Shown: positions 1 to 8,874, numbered from the stretch's first letter. The stretch: DNA of 38,173 nucleotides from Nostoc sp. FACHB-152 (GCF_014697475.1 NZ_JACJRV010000071.1:1-38173); one strand, 5' to 3'. The notes: a model not told the origin generated them from the sequence alone. Numbers and translations: made by a program.

Positions 1-9
1 CCGCGTCGG

Positions 10-100
10 AGCGAAAAGTTGAGCCAGTGCGTTGGACGGGTTCCCCGGCATAAAGCAACTGGCGTTGCGCGTCCGGGTTTCCCGGCGCAAAACTTTTCAA
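10..100. repeat. GC-rich imperfect palindrome, probably an interspersed repeat
   Basis: The outer arms GAAAAGTT (about 12-19) and AACTTTTC (about 91-98) are inverted. Inside, two related GC-rich stretches of the type GTTGGACGGGTTCCCCGG and GCGCGTCCGGGTTTCCCGG follow one another. The composition is far more GC-rich than the flanking DNA. This resembles the short palindromic repeats scattered in Nostoc genomes. No coding potential is apparent. Confidence 0.5.
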
Positions 101-104
101 GACA

Positions 105-241
105 GAGGGGTTGGGGAGAGGTTCATCGAACTCACGTTAATATAGTAATTTAAATACGAGAAATTAAGCTTTTTAAACCTCTCCGCGCTTCGCGGAGAGG
201 TTTAGAGAGGGGTTTTTGATAATTTGTCGAACTCACGTTAA
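105..241. repeat. MITE-like element, copy A (rearranged)
   Basis: The motif TCGAACTCACGTTAA occurs at 126-140 and again at 227-241. The stretch 105-139 is the reverse complement of the left end of copy B (11097-11251), while 160-239 matches the right half of copy B in direct orientation. This copy therefore has its left part inverted. It contains a strong hairpin around 176-202 (CCTCTCCGCG/CGCGGAGAGG). No transposase gene is present. Confidence 0.6.
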
Positions 242-395
242 AAAAATACTTTTCGGATCAGAAATTTATTCATACAGACACGCAAAGGTGCAGAAACCCA
301 GGAAAGAAGTAGTGTTCTTCCTTGCTTTTCTGCACCTCTGCTTCCTCAACGAATAAATTCCTTATCCGAAAGGTATTGTCTACTATATGTCAATC

Positions 396-722
396 TCAAC
401 AATCAAAAATGTCGTCAATGTCAAGATCAATGTCTAGGTGTTTTAGTTTACTCCCTAGTTTTTGTTTGATTTTGGCGCGTATTTTCTCGACTTTTTCTAA
501 AGCTTCCTTCTTAGCTTTAGCTGTTTTTGCTGAATCACCCTTAGAAAATTCGACCTTTATTACTGAGCCGCCTGTTTTAGTTACGCTAACATGGCTGCTA
601 ACGACACTCTTACCACTCGTAGAAGAAGAAGTAGAAGTCACACTCACACCACCACCGGAGAGATTTACTTCTTCTATGTCATCCAAGCCTATAAACACAG
701 AGTTTTTTTGATTGCTTTCCAT
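396..722 (-). CDS. small secreted protein with double-glycine-type leader (peptide A)
   Basis: This 108-residue protein has the N-terminus VFIGLDDIEEVNLSGGG (residues 9-25), a leader of the double-glycine type normally cut after GG by C39-peptidase ABC exporters. The predicted mature part is Ser/Thr/Val-rich (25-60), then a Lys-rich helical stretch (65-95), and ends in an Asp-rich tail (DIDLDIDDIF). Peptide B at 1166-1462 shares the leader pattern but not the mature sequence, the usual picture for paralogous bacteriocin-like or signalling substrates. The start is supported by AAGGTG seven bases upstream of ATG. An HlyD-type adaptor lies 1.6 kb away. Seen: leader similarity and context. Inferred: export by a C39 ABC transporter, which is not in this window. 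The mature function is unknown. Confidence 0.65.
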   Translation of the reverse strand: MESNQKNSVFIGLDDIEEVNLSGGGVSVTSTSSSTSGKSVVSSHVSVTKTGGSVIKVEFSKGDSAKTAKAKKEALEKVEKIRAKIKQKLGSKLKHLDIDLDIDDIFDC

Positions 723-1165
723 GATATCACCTTAACCTAATTTGCTAATTCTCAATCAGTACTCAATGTTGCCGAGTTCTCAAAAATTCGCCTTCAACAT
801 CTTGACTGCGCTACTCAATAAAGAGCAGCATTATTAGAGAAATAAAGCTGTCAGACCTTATGAACTGCTGTTGTTAACACACTGCCATAAGTTTTTTGAC
901 TTTGCTTGAATAAAAGGTAGATGGGTACGAACAAACGTATGGTACGACAACCTAAATAAAGACAAGCTAAATGGCTGGTAGGATTGAGTCAATTAGCAAT
1001 TATTTCTCACGTAAAAGTAACTCAACCTGCGTCAACAGGCTAATCATTTCAGACGCAATTATCTTTATCAAAATGCAGTTAGTCGGAATTTTTACGTTTA
1101 TTAAATTACCCTTCTACTAATTATACTAAATCTTCTAAGTTTGTGGACTAATTATACTAAATCTT
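723..1165. other. intergenic region with a 22-bp direct repeat
   Basis: No gene is apparent. A 22-bp sequence beginning ACTAATTATACTAAATC is present twice, at 1116-1137 and 1147-1168 (31-bp offset). The second copy covers the stop codon of peptide B. Minus-strand promoter elements for peptide A probably lie here (a CTGACA hexamer near 850), but I could not place a convincing -10 element. Confidence 0.5.
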
Positions 1166-1462
1166 CTATGTTGGTGAACCTACTTCCAATCTTACTAGGC
1201 TATTTTTTCCTATCAAATCTTTAACGTTATAGGTGCCGTCATTTTTTTCAGGTATTATTTTAACATTGCTGTCTTTGGCTATGATTGTTTTCCCTGTTGG
1301 GACAACATATGTTCCATTTCGTTTATAAAAAATAGCACTCTTAGTAGCTAATTTATCTAGTGCTGCTTCTTTAGCGTCAGATGTAGAAGGGTTTGTACTG
1401 CCGCCACCAGAAATATTGGCTTCTTCGTCAGGCCTTAATGCAATGAAAAATGTGCTTTGCAT
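1166..1462 (-). CDS. small secreted protein with double-glycine-type leader (peptide B)
   Basis: This 98-residue protein begins with FFIALRPDEEANISGGG (residues 5-21), closely matching the leader of peptide A: FI, a small residue, L, four variable residues, E-E-x-N, L/I-S-G-G-G. The remainder is predicted to be beta-rich, with alternating hydrophobic stretches such as TYVVPTGKTIIAKDSNVKII and a C-terminal RLEVGSPT. The mature part is unrelated to that of peptide A. A sigma-70-like promoter (CTGACA, 16 bp, TATAAT) lies at 1563-1590, giving an untranslated leader of about 90 bases. The ribosome binding site is weak (GAGATT). It is probably a precursor peptide exported with leader removal. The mature role is unknown. 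Confidence 0.62.
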   Translation of the reverse strand: MQSTFFIALRPDEEANISGGGSTNPSTSDAKEAALDKLATKSAIFYKRNGTYVVPTGKTIIAKDSNVKIIPEKNDGTYNVKDLIGKNSLVRLEVGSPT

Positions 1463-1562
1463 AATCTCAGAAATCTCATTAGTAATGGGGAACTGACAGA
1501 GGCACTACTTAAAACTGATAGAAAAATGGTATATTCAATAACATTTTTGTGCCACTGCTCTG

Positions 1563-1590
1563 ATTATAAGATTTTTGATATTTATGTCAG
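1563..1590 (-). promoter_or_regulatory. sigma-70-type promoter of peptide B
   Basis: Read on the minus strand, CTGACA is followed after 16 bases by TATAAT. This gives one mismatch to the -35 consensus, a perfect -10 and near-ideal spacing. Transcription would begin near 1555, about 90 bases before the ATG at 1462. Confidence 0.5.
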
Positions 1591-2296
1591 CACATATGCA
1601 ACATTTTTTTTTAAGAAATATTGACTATAATCGTACAAATAAGTACATATTTGGCAGTATTAACCCAAGTATAAAACTATAAAAGCTTGGCTAAAAAAGC
1701 TTCTGCCATTTAATTAAAAATAAGCTTTATCTGATAAATTTATACTTTATGGTGTTAATTCTGTGTTTGCTATACAGAGCAATATAATACAATATATGTT
1801 AACAGCATGAATAAACAGCAACATACTTTATTAAAGTGATTTACCTCTATTTTGGAGAAAAGGTTATTCGGTTTATACAGACTATTTTTAAGTAAATATC
1901 AAGCAAGTAAATTACAGTATTAAAGTATCCATAATGACAAAAGTACTATGTATAAAATAACTTATTACTTTGATTGAATTTATACAATCAATATTTTATC
2001 TATGATAAATTGTACTGATGCTAGTATAATTTGAGCTTAAAACGATAAAGTAATCTGATCCTTAACAGATTGTAGTATTACTTATTTAAATCAGATAGAT
2101 GTAATAAACCTAACTAAATGATAACTTATTATGTATATAGCTATAAAATTATTAAATACTATAGTATTGAAATATATTTTATCTATATAAAAAATATCTA
2201 CCTATAGATAGAGGTTAAATTTTTATTGTTTTATTCACTATATCCAAATCATTTTTTGCTACATTATTTGCACAATCAAAATATTTTGTAACTTTT
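1591..2296. other. long AT-rich intergenic region
   Basis: About 700 bases of very AT-rich DNA separate the divergent peptide B and HlyD genes. I see no reading frame with a ribosome binding site, no tRNA and no clear repeat. It probably carries the HlyD promoter, but no convincing -35/-10 pair stands out from the AT-rich background. Confidence 0.5.
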
Positions 2297-3631
2297 ATGT
2301 TTATAGACCCCCAACCTGATTTTCTCCGCATAGTTGAGAACGATGAATATCTGCCACCAATCGGTATATGGACAAGACTAGGAGGGATATTTTTAGTTGG
2401 TACTGTGTGTACAGCCTTCGGCTTTTCTAGTGTCATTAAATACAATGTGACAGTGGACGCTAATGCTACTGTCCGTCCTACAGGAGAAATACGGTTAGTG
2501 CAAGCAGCAGCCGAGGGAACGGTTACAAGCATCAAGGTAAAAGAAAATCAGGTGGTGAAAAAGGGAGATGAAATTGCACTAATCGAAAAATCTGAATTGC
2601 AAAGTAAAAAAAGCCAGATTATCGGTAATATTCGGCAAAATCAATTGCAACGATCGCAAATCAATGCACAGTTAAAAGCATTGGAGGCTCAAATTGCTGC
2701 TGAGTCTAATGCGACGCAGCGAGCGATTATGTCTGCACAAGCTGAACTAAGTGGTAGCGAACGAGACTATCGAGACAAGCAAATTACAACTCAAGCAGAA
2801 GTGGCAGAAGTAGAAGCCTCTGTAGAGTTAGCGAAAGAGGAATTAAAGCGATATCAGCAGCTAGCAGATACAGGAGCGATCGCAACTTTACAAATTAAAG
2901 AGAAAGAACAAGCTTTTAAAGCAGCACAAGCAAGATTAGAACGCACTAAAGCTGCGCTTAACCCTCTTAATTCAACTGTGGAGATCGCACAACAACGCAT
3001 TGCCCAAGAACGAGCTAAAGGGGAGTCTACCCTGGCTACATTGAACAGAGAAAAACAACAGCTGATTTCACGTCAAGTAGAAATTCAAAATCAAATTAGC
3101 AACGCGCAAGAAGAGTTAAAACAAACCTTCACACAACTGCAAAGAACTGTAATTCGGTCTTCCGAGACAGGTACTATCCTCAAACTAGAATTAAGAAATA
3201 CTGGACAGCTTGTGCGGATTGGTGACGCGATCGCTCAGATTGCTCCTAGTGCTGCGCCTCTGGTAATTAAAGGTCGTGTTGCGGCTGCTGATATTAGCAA
3301 AGTACAGATATGTAAAGCAGCCAAAGTATCAGAATGTACAGAAGGCAAAGTAGTAATGCGGCTTTCTGCCTATCCTTATCCTGATTATGGCATTCTCAAA
3401 GGTGCGGTTAGAGCAATAAGTGCCGATGCTATTACACCTCAAAATAACGGTAGCATTCAAACATTGCCTTACTATGAGGTGACAATTCAACCAGAAAAAC
3501 TTAATTTGACCAAAAATGGTAAACCCTATCCGATTCAAGCAGGTATGGAAGTGACAGCTGAAATCATTTCCAAAGAAGAAACACTACTAACATTTATTTT
3601 GAGAAAAGCCAGATTACTTACAGATGTGTAG
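2297..3631 (+). CDS. HlyD-family secretion adaptor (membrane fusion protein)
   Basis: This 444-residue periplasmic adaptor would link an inner-membrane ABC exporter to an outer-membrane channel of the TolC type. Residues 1-26 are cytoplasmic, and 27-47 form one membrane segment (GIFLVGTVCTAFGF). A biotinyl-lipoyl-like half-motif follows at 65-98 (VQAAAEGTVTSIKVKENQVV). A long Gln/Glu/Ala-rich alpha-helical hairpin covers about 100-285, the second lipoyl half lies at 286-315 (RSSETGTILKLELRNTGQLV), and a beta-barrel region extends to the C-terminus. This is the usual HlyD order and length. No ABC ATPase gene is adjacent. The two double-glycine leader peptides upstream suggest it serves a C39-type exporter. 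The family call is firm; the substrate is inferred. Confidence 0.88.
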   Translation: MFIDPQPDFLRIVENDEYLPPIGIWTRLGGIFLVGTVCTAFGFSSVIKYNVTVDANATVRPTGEIRLVQAAAEGTVTSIKVKENQVVKKGDEIALIEKSELQSKKSQIIGNIRQNQLQRSQINAQLKALEAQIAAESNATQRAIMSAQAELSGSERDYRDKQITTQAEVAEVEASVELAKEELKRYQQLADTGAIATLQIKEKEQAFKAAQARLERTKAALNPLNSTVEIAQQRIAQERAKGESTLATLNREKQQLISRQVEIQNQISNAQEELKQTFTQLQRTVIRSSETGTILKLELRNTGQLVRIGDAIAQIAPSAAPLVIKGRVAAADISKVQICKAAKVSECTEGKVVMRLSAYPYPDYGILKGAVRAISADAITPQNNGSIQTLPYYEVTIQPEKLNLTKNGKPYPIQAGMEVTAEIISKEETLLTFILRKARLLTDV

Positions 3632-3682
3632 GCTAATTGATCAGGCTAGAGTGCATAGTTTGTGAAAACAAGATTAAAGATC

Positions 3683-3713
3683 TAGCTATTTTAGTTTCAC
3701 CTAAAGATAGCTA
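3683..3713. terminator. stem-loop downstream of the HlyD gene
   Basis: Near-complementary arms TAGCTATTTTAG and CTAAAGATAGCTA flank a 6-base loop about 50 bases after the HlyD stop codon. The T-run is poor, so this may be an inefficient terminator or an mRNA 3'-end stabiliser. Confidence 0.4.
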
Positions 3714-3981
3714 ATTTCAAATTAATTAAATAAAGCTTGATTATTAGACAATAAGAATTAAATAAGTATGGTCGTTATACAGGCGATCACACTCAGTTAT
3801 ATCAAGGTGAATAATAGCGTCTAATACAACATTTACATCCGTCAAAAGCTGCATAAGTCATTTATGTCTCCGGTAGGGTTAAACTCCAAAGCTTGATTTA
3901 TAACATTTTGTGAGTGAGAGACAAAAAATTGTCCTCCGTAATTATCATCACAAACATTCATCAAGCGATCAGAGATATTTT

Positions 3982-4440
3982 ATGACTTACGCAACCGACG
4001 AAAGCACAAAACAAGCTGTAGAACAGTTTCGCCAATTTGATGTTGATACTAAGTTAGCCTTACTGTGGTTTGGCTATCTAGATATCAAAGAAGACATACT
4101 CCCTGCACAAAACGAACCTGCTGAAGAAACTACTGGTCAAGCTGTTTACGATCACATTCAAGCTTTACCACAAGAACAACAGCTACAAGCGCAACGTGAT
4201 CTCGTTAGCCGCGCAAACAGCGATATTAGCCGGGCTTATAGTGCTTTACACTCTAGCGGTAAATTGAATGTATGGTTACGCCTAGCACAGGGTATTGAAG
4301 GTCAACAGATTATTACCGTACCTTCTGACTATGAATTGCCTCAAGAAACACAAGATTTTGTAGAAAATGTTGAAAACTTTGATTTAGAACAGCGCATTGA
4401 TTTTATGCGTAGTATCGTGCAAGAAATGGGCGCGCAGTAA
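3982..4440 (+). CDS. helical carotenoid protein (orange carotenoid protein N-terminal domain homologue)
   Basis: From the ATG at 3982 (MTYATDEST) this is a 152-residue single-domain protein matching the N-terminal all-helical domain of the orange carotenoid protein (OCP). The segment LALLWFGYLDI matches the OCP ALIWFAYLE region containing Tyr44. The Trp in KLNVWLRL aligns with Trp110, and the Arg in FMRSIVQEMG aligns with Arg155. The C-terminal NTF2-like sensor domain is absent, which defines the helical carotenoid proteins (HCP) of cyanobacteria. These bind a carotenoid and quench singlet oxygen or, in one clade, phycobilisomes. A GTG 24 codons upstream (3910) keeps the frame open but has no ribosome binding site and adds non-homologous sequence. 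The HCP clade cannot be assigned by eye. Confidence 0.82.
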   Translation: MTYATDESTKQAVEQFRQFDVDTKLALLWFGYLDIKEDILPAQNEPAEETTGQAVYDHIQALPQEQQLQAQRDLVSRANSDISRAYSALHSSGKLNVWLRLAQGIEGQQIITVPSDYELPQETQDFVENVENFDLEQRIDFMRSIVQEMGAQ

Positions 4441-4448
4441 TTAGAGTA

Positions 4449-4471
4449 GAGACGTAGCATTGCTACGTCTC
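4449..4471. repeat. perfect 10-bp-arm palindrome between convergent genes
   Basis: GAGACGTAGC and its reverse complement GCTACGTCTC flank a 3-base loop, between the convergent carotenoid-protein and HD-hydrolase genes. This palindrome type is widely repeated in Nostoc genomes. It may act as a bidirectional 3'-end structure, although no T-run follows. Confidence 0.6.
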
Positions 4472-4487
4472 CTACATTGATATCGAC

Positions 4488-5132
4488 CTATTTCAGCAAA
4501 AGATTTTTAATTTCTCGTTTAATATTATCTCTAGCAGCTGGTTCTGCAAATTCAAACATCAAAGGCGTAAAATAAATACGCTGACGCTGCAAAAATTTAT
4601 TTAAAACTAGATTACGACCTTGAATATAATCTGCATCGGATAACCATGCATATTCTTGACGAATAGCATTAGCATATTCTTGATACTGCACTAAATTAGC
4701 AGCTAAGATTGCTAAATCTGCATCTAATAAAACTTGGCTATCATCATCATCAGCCGCTTGGTGGTGTTTGGTATGAAGAATCAGACGGGTGACTGTAGCG
4801 ATCGCATCTTGTGGCAAACTTAAATTACTCAGCAACTCACAAGCATAAGCTGCACTTTTTTCTTCATTATCTTGGGCTTGAGGGTCATACACCACATCAT
4901 GAAGCCAAGCCGCAAGTTGAACAGCCGCTAAATTTTGCGTATAGATTTGCAGAATGTCTATTGTGCTGAGAACGTAATTAATATGTTGCAGTGTGTGGTA
5001 AGAGCGATGAGGACTAGAGTAAGCTGTGACTAACTGTGTAAATGCTTCTTCAGCAGCTAATTTGTCAACATCAAAGGTTTGGAGAGTAGTTTGCCACTGA
5101 CACAATAATCTATCTGTATTGACTGGTTGCAT
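4488..5132 (-). CDS. HD-domain metal-dependent phosphohydrolase-like protein
   Basis: This 214-residue protein (ATG at 5132, MQPVNTDR) has the HD-superfamily metal ligands in order: YHTLQHI near residue 46, WLHDVVYD near 76-83, LHTKHHQ near 120, and LDADLAILA near 137. The pattern matches the predicted metal-dependent HD hydrolases of COG4339, whose substrate is undefined. Related HD proteins are nucleotidases or phosphodiesterases. A GTG three codons earlier (5141) could also serve as start, but neither has a strong ribosome binding site. It is convergent with the carotenoid-protein gene and divergent from the mmsA gene. No signal peptide or membrane segment is present. Confidence 0.75.
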   Translation of the reverse strand: MQPVNTDRLLCQWQTTLQTFDVDKLAAEEAFTQLVTAYSSPHRSYHTLQHINYVLSTIDILQIYTQNLAAVQLAAWLHDVVYDPQAQDNEEKSAAYACELLSNLSLPQDAIATVTRLILHTKHHQAADDDDSQVLLDADLAILAANLVQYQEYANAIRQEYAWLSDADYIQGRNLVLNKFLQRQRIYFTPLMFEFAEPAARDNIKREIKNLLLK

Positions 5133-5216
5133 AAGTATCACGCGAAGGCGCGGAGAGTATAAGGAGAGTTTAAAAGACTAAGATAATATTGCTGCATCTA
5201 CATTCTACTGATCCTC

Positions 5217-6695
5217 ATGAATGCTATTTCTAGCTTACCTAACTACATTAATGGCCAGTGGTTAACATCTAACGCTACAGAATATTTAGATGTGATTAAC
5301 CCAGCGACAGCCGAAATACTGGCGCGTGTGCCTTTATCACCAGCATCAGAAGTGAATCAAGCAACCCAAGCAGCAGCTGAGGCTTTTGTAAGTTGGCGAC
5401 GCACTCCCGCCACAGAACGGGTGCAGTATTTATTTAAACTGAAGAATCTGCTAGAAGAACATTTTGAAGATTTGGCGCGTACTATTACTCAAGAATGTGG
5501 CAAGACTTTAGCTGAGTCTAAAGGTGAGATGCGCCGCGCAATTGAGAATGTGGAAATTGCTTGTGGTATCCCGATGATGATGCAGGGAAGCAACCTAGAA
5601 GATATTGCTAAAGGTATTGATGAAATGATGATTCGTCAACCTTTGGGAGTAGCGGCGGTGATTTGTCCGTTTAATTTTCCGGGGATGATTCCATTTTGGT
5701 TTTTACCTTATGCGATCGCCACTGGCAATACCTACATTGTTAAGCCTTCCGAAAAAGTGCCACTGACGATGCAAAAAATCTTTCAATTAATCGAAAAGAC
5801 TGACATACCACAAGGAGTAGTTAACTTAGTCAACGGTACAAAAGCTGCTGTAGATGCAATTTTAGACCATCCCCAGATTCGAGCGATTAGTTTTGTTGGT
5901 TCTACACCCGTAGCGAAATATATATACAGTCGAGGTGCAGCCAACGGTAAACGGATGCAATGTCAAGGCGGTGCGAAAAATCCGATTATTGTCTTGCCAG
6001 ATGCAGATATCGAAATGACAACCAAAATCGCGGCTGATAGTGCTTTTGGCTGTGCGGGACAACGCTGTTTAGCCGCTTCCATTGCCGTTACAGTCGGGGA
6101 AGCAAAGCAAACATTTACCGAAGCCATAGCCGAAACAGCAACAAAGCGCGTAGTGGGCAATGGTTTAGACCAAGGTGTAGAGATGGGGCCTGTAATCACC
6201 ACTCAAAGTAAAACAAGAATCGAAGAATTAATTCAACAAGGTGCAGAAGAAGGTGCAAGACTCTTAGTTGATGGGCGAAATCCCGAAATTACTGGTTATC
6301 AACAAGGAAACTTTATCCGTCCGACTATTTTACAAAACGTCAACCCTGCTGGGGAAATTGCCCGCACAGAAATATTTGGCCCAGTGTTGAGCTTGATTCA
6401 TGTAGATAGTATTGATCAGGCGATCGCCTTAGTCAATAGCGGTCAATATGGCAACATGGCTTGTTTATTTACCAACAGTGGTGCAGCCGCGCGTAAATTC
6501 CGCTACGAAGCCGAAGCCGGTAACATTGGCATTAATATTGGTGTGGCTGCACCGATGGCATTCTTCCCCTTTAGCGGTTGGAAAGACAGCTTCTTCGGTG
6601 ATTTGCACGGACAAGGTAATCATGCAGTCGAATTCTTCACCCAAACCAAAGTGGTTGTAGAACGCTGGCCGAGTAATTGGTCACGTCAATTTTAA
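5217..6695 (+). CDS. mmsA: CoA-acylating methylmalonate-semialdehyde dehydrogenase
   Basis: This 492-residue aldehyde dehydrogenase superfamily enzyme would oxidise methylmalonate or malonate semialdehyde with NAD and CoA to propionyl- or acetyl-CoA in valine or inositol breakdown. Visible motifs are the cofactor region [20 protein letters not shown] (150-169), VKPSEKVP (175-182), [12 protein letters not shown] (226-237) and the catalytic cysteine region FGCAGQRC with Cys284. The usual ALDH general-base Glu motif is replaced by CQGGAKNP, as in the MmsA/IolA family. The signature [18 protein letters not shown] lies near the C-terminus. Length is typical. The gene stands alone, without mmsB or iol neighbours, so its pathway partners must be elsewhere. 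Confidence 0.93.
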   Translation: MNAISSLPNYINGQWLTSNATEYLDVINPATAEILARVPLSPASEVNQATQAAAEAFVSWRRTPATERVQYLFKLKNLLEEHFEDLARTITQECGKTLAESKGEMRRAIENVEIACGIPMMMQGSNLEDIAKGIDEMMIRQPLGVAAVICPFNFPGMIPFWFLPYAIATGNTYIVKPSEKVPLTMQKIFQLIEKTDIPQGVVNLVNGTKAAVDAILDHPQIRAISFVGSTPVAKYIYSRGAANGKRMQCQGGAKNPIIVLPDADIEMTTKIAADSAFGCAGQRCLAASIAVTVGEAKQTFTEAIAETATKRVVGNGLDQGVEMGPVITTQSKTRIEELIQQGAEEGARLLVDGRNPEITGYQQGNFIRPTILQNVNPAGEIARTEIFGPVLSLIHVDSIDQAIALVNSGQYGNMACLFTNSGAAARKFRYEAEAGNIGINIGVAAPMAFFPFSGWKDSFFGDLHGQGNHAVEFFTQTKVVVERWPSNWSRQF

Positions 6696-6716
6696 GACCA
6701 ATACTCTGCGTTTACC

Positions 6717-7013
6717 TCAGCCTTGCTCCGCGTTAAACCCATCACACCAATATGCCGAACCATCACGTTCTCTATTAATTAATCTCCTTTCAAATAATTC
6801 TCGCCGCAACATCGCCGCATCACCAAAAGTGTGATGTTGATTTAATATTGCATTCACCTGTTTTTCGGTATAAATTACACCAACCTCAAACTTCATTGCT
6901 AAATATTCCAACACCAACCTTTGAAACTTGCCCTTATTGCGCTTTGAAGGCCATTCTTTCACACGGCCTTGTTCATCAAGATAATTTTGCAGATCAACAG
7001 AGTAATTCGTCAT
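6717..7013 (-). CDS. DUF2087-domain protein
   Basis: This 98-residue protein has the DUF2087 pattern: a basic WPSKRNKGKFQRLVLEYLA segment, then YTEKQVNAILNQHHTFGDAA (48-67), LRRELFERRLI and a terminal RDGSAYWCDGF. In other bacteria this domain is found alone or fused to DNA-binding regulators; its biochemical role is not established. No membrane or signal segment is present. The gene converges with mmsA at 21 bases. The start ATG at 7013 is preceded by a weak GGA. Confidence 0.75.
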   Translation of the reverse strand: MTNYSVDLQNYLDEQGRVKEWPSKRNKGKFQRLVLEYLAMKFEVGVIYTEKQVNAILNQHHTFGDAAMLRRELFERRLINRERDGSAYWCDGFNAEQG

Positions 7014-7221
7014 GATTCCAATAAATAGGCGATCGCATACTACCGCATCTGCCCTTCAGCAGCCACCAATGAATCTTTCTGGAGACATTTGCTAATAATA
7101 CAACCACAGTTAGATTTGATTTAACATCTTCTGTATGTAAATTGCTGATCATTAATGGCACTTCACCCAAACGAATGCGTCACCATTAATCATCATCAGC
7201 CGCCAACACTAACAGGAAAAC

Positions 7222-7599
7222 ATGAAACAAGCAATAATTGCCGCTTCACTTGGTTTTTTCACATTATTTGCTCCTAACCAAGCATCTGCTCAACTAATAC
7301 CGCAACCTTGGGTTTCTGTTGGGAGCAACGAGGGTGATATCACCTATGCTGTAGGAGCAAGAGCTTTTAGTTTAGGTGTTGAAGTTGGAAATGGCCCTGA
7401 TGGTGCTACTGGAGTAGATGTTTTGAAATTTGTCAACTTACCTGTTATTTCACCTTATGTAGGATTAGGGTTATATTCTGAAGATAAAGGTGTTGCCTTT
7501 TCCGGTGGTGTTCAGGTAGGTGCAACTAAAAATGTTTTTGTTGGAGCCGGTTATAATTCTGTGCGCGGATTTAACGGTCAAGTGGGTATCAGATTCTAA
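7222..7599 (+). CDS. small exported protein, probable beta-rich outer-membrane or periplasmic protein
   Basis: This 125-residue protein starts with a clear signal peptide (MKQAIIAASLGFFTLFAPNQ, cleavage after ASA near residue 23). The rest is rich in Gly, Val and aromatic residues with alternating hydrophobic stretches (YAVGARAFSLGVEVGNG, ISPYVGLGLYS, FVGAGYNSVRGFNGQVGIRF). It ends in a C-terminal Phe, as many outer-membrane beta-barrel proteins do. The predicted strands are too few for a large barrel, so it may be a small barrel or an oligomer. The ribosome binding site AGGAAA precedes the ATG. No specific family is recognised. Confidence 0.7.
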   Translation: MKQAIIAASLGFFTLFAPNQASAQLIPQPWVSVGSNEGDITYAVGARAFSLGVEVGNGPDGATGVDVLKFVNLPVISPYVGLGLYSEDKGVAFSGGVQVGATKNVFVGAGYNSVRGFNGQVGIRF

Positions 7600-7651
7600 C
7601 TTTAATTTTTAGGATTTTTTATTTGATTTGTAAAAATTTAGTGTGATTTAT

Positions 7652-7684
7652 ATCCCCGACTTCTTCAAGAAGTCGGGGATTTTA
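7652..7684. terminator. 14-bp perfect hairpin with T-run between convergent genes
   Basis: ATCCCCGACTTCTT and its exact reverse complement are separated by one base and followed by TTTT on the plus strand. It lies between the convergent small exported protein and dienelactone hydrolase genes and should act as a terminator at least on the plus strand. The same palindrome is common in Nostoc intergenic DNA. Confidence 0.75.
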
Positions 7685-7707
7685 AAAGCTATTAATCGCG
7701 CCTGAGT

Positions 7708-8496
7708 TTATTTACGAAAAATTTCTACAAAAAATTGCCGCATATCTTGCCAAGAACGTTGGTCAGCAATGGGATTATATAATGCTCCTTTTAACTGACC
7801 TTTGTTTTCTGGGTTAGTAAAGCCATGTACTGCACCACCATAAGAAATTAATTGCCAGTCTACATTGGCTTGACGCATTTCGTTTTCAAATGCTTGGACT
7901 TGTTCTGGTGGTACAAATGGATCATTAGCACCCTGCAATACTAATACTTTGGCTTTGATATTTTTGGCATCGTTAGGGTTTGGTGTATCGAGGTTGCCGT
8001 GAAAACTGACTACTCCGGCAATGTTGGCACCACTACGAGCTAGTTCTAATACTGTACCACCGCCAAAACAATAACCGATCGCCGCAATCCGGTTAACATC
8101 AGTTAGGGAATTTGATTGTAATGCTTTTAACCCAGCTAAGGCGCGATCGCGCAACAATTGACGGTTTTGGCGATAAAATGTGGCTAGTTTACCTGCCTCT
8201 TCATTATTCTTTGGTCTGACACCTTTGCCATAAATATCGGCAGCAAACGCAACATAACCGAGTTTTGCTAACTGTTCTGTGCGTTGTTTGGCATAAGACT
8301 GCAAGCCATTCCATTCATGTACCACCAACACGCCAGGACGCTTACCTTTAATACCATCATCGTATGCTAAATAACCTTGTAAAACTGTATTTCCTTGTTT
8401 ATACTCAACATTCTTTGTTTGAATTGCTGCCCATGTTTGTGTAGCAGCTAATAATACAGTTACAGGTGTAATCAAAGCACAAAGCAGTAATTTCAT
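7708..8496 (-). CDS. exported dienelactone hydrolase family protein
   Basis: This 262-residue alpha/beta hydrolase has a signal peptide at residues 1-24 (ends TWAA). The dienelactone-hydrolase catalytic set is complete: Glu61 in VVHEWNG, nucleophile Cys143 in GYCFGGG, Asp192 in GANDPFVPP and His224 in AVHGFTNP. The Cys nucleophile separates this family from Ser esterases. In cyanobacteria such periplasmic members have no proven substrate; hydrolysis of a lactone or ester is the likely activity. The gene stands alone. The start has only a weak ribosome binding site, but the signal peptide begins exactly there. Confidence 0.87.
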   Translation of the reverse strand: MKLLLCALITPVTVLLAATQTWAAIQTKNVEYKQGNTVLQGYLAYDDGIKGKRPGVLVVHEWNGLQSYAKQRTEQLAKLGYVAFAADIYGKGVRPKNNEEAGKLATFYRQNRQLLRDRALAGLKALQSNSLTDVNRIAAIGYCFGGGTVLELARSGANIAGVVSFHGNLDTPNPNDAKNIKAKVLVLQGANDPFVPPEQVQAFENEMRQANVDWQLISYGGAVHGFTNPENKGQLKGALYNPIADQRSWQDMRQFFVEIFRK

Positions 8497-8874
8497 TAGC
8501 GGACACCCAGTATTAATAGTAATCTGGGATGATTATGCCTGGAAACGTGGGAAAACAAAACTATCTCAATAAAAGCAAAAGCCAACCAGGCTAAAATCTC
8601 TTTACTCCTAGCTTGAATCCCCAGAGAATTAAAACTGGTCATCTCGGATGTGAAAGTTAGACTCCTGGTTGAGAAAGCCAGCGTTCGGTCGCCAGACTCC
8701 CTCAAGGTCAATTTTACAGATCAGGGTGATAAATTACTTGGCGGTAAATACATCCAAGGCAAGCTAATGAGTAAAGTTCCAAACCTGCTGTTTACTGAAT
8801 TATTTCAAATAATTCCTTAACTTTGTGCTGTAAACCCTTCATACTAATGAAGGGTTTTAACATCTTACAAAGTT
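8497..8874. other. intergenic region with two palindromes
   Basis: No gene is supported. There is an AT-rich palindrome at 8797-8815 (GAATTATTT/AAATAATTC) and a hairpin at 8832-8857 (AAACCCTTCAT/ATGAAGGGTTT, 4-base loop). The latter follows the FHA gene on the minus strand. The T-run is on the plus-strand side, so it is at best a weak terminator for the FHA gene. Confidence 0.5.

Noticed and set aside
8496-8711. 71-codon minus-strand frame upstream of the dienelactone hydrolase
   Set aside because: Its end overlaps the start of the real gene, there is no ribosome binding site, and the sequence is not protein-like.
8832-8857. Hairpin as a firm terminator for the FHA gene
   Set aside because: The T-run is on the opposite strand from the FHA gene, so it is kept only as a palindrome.
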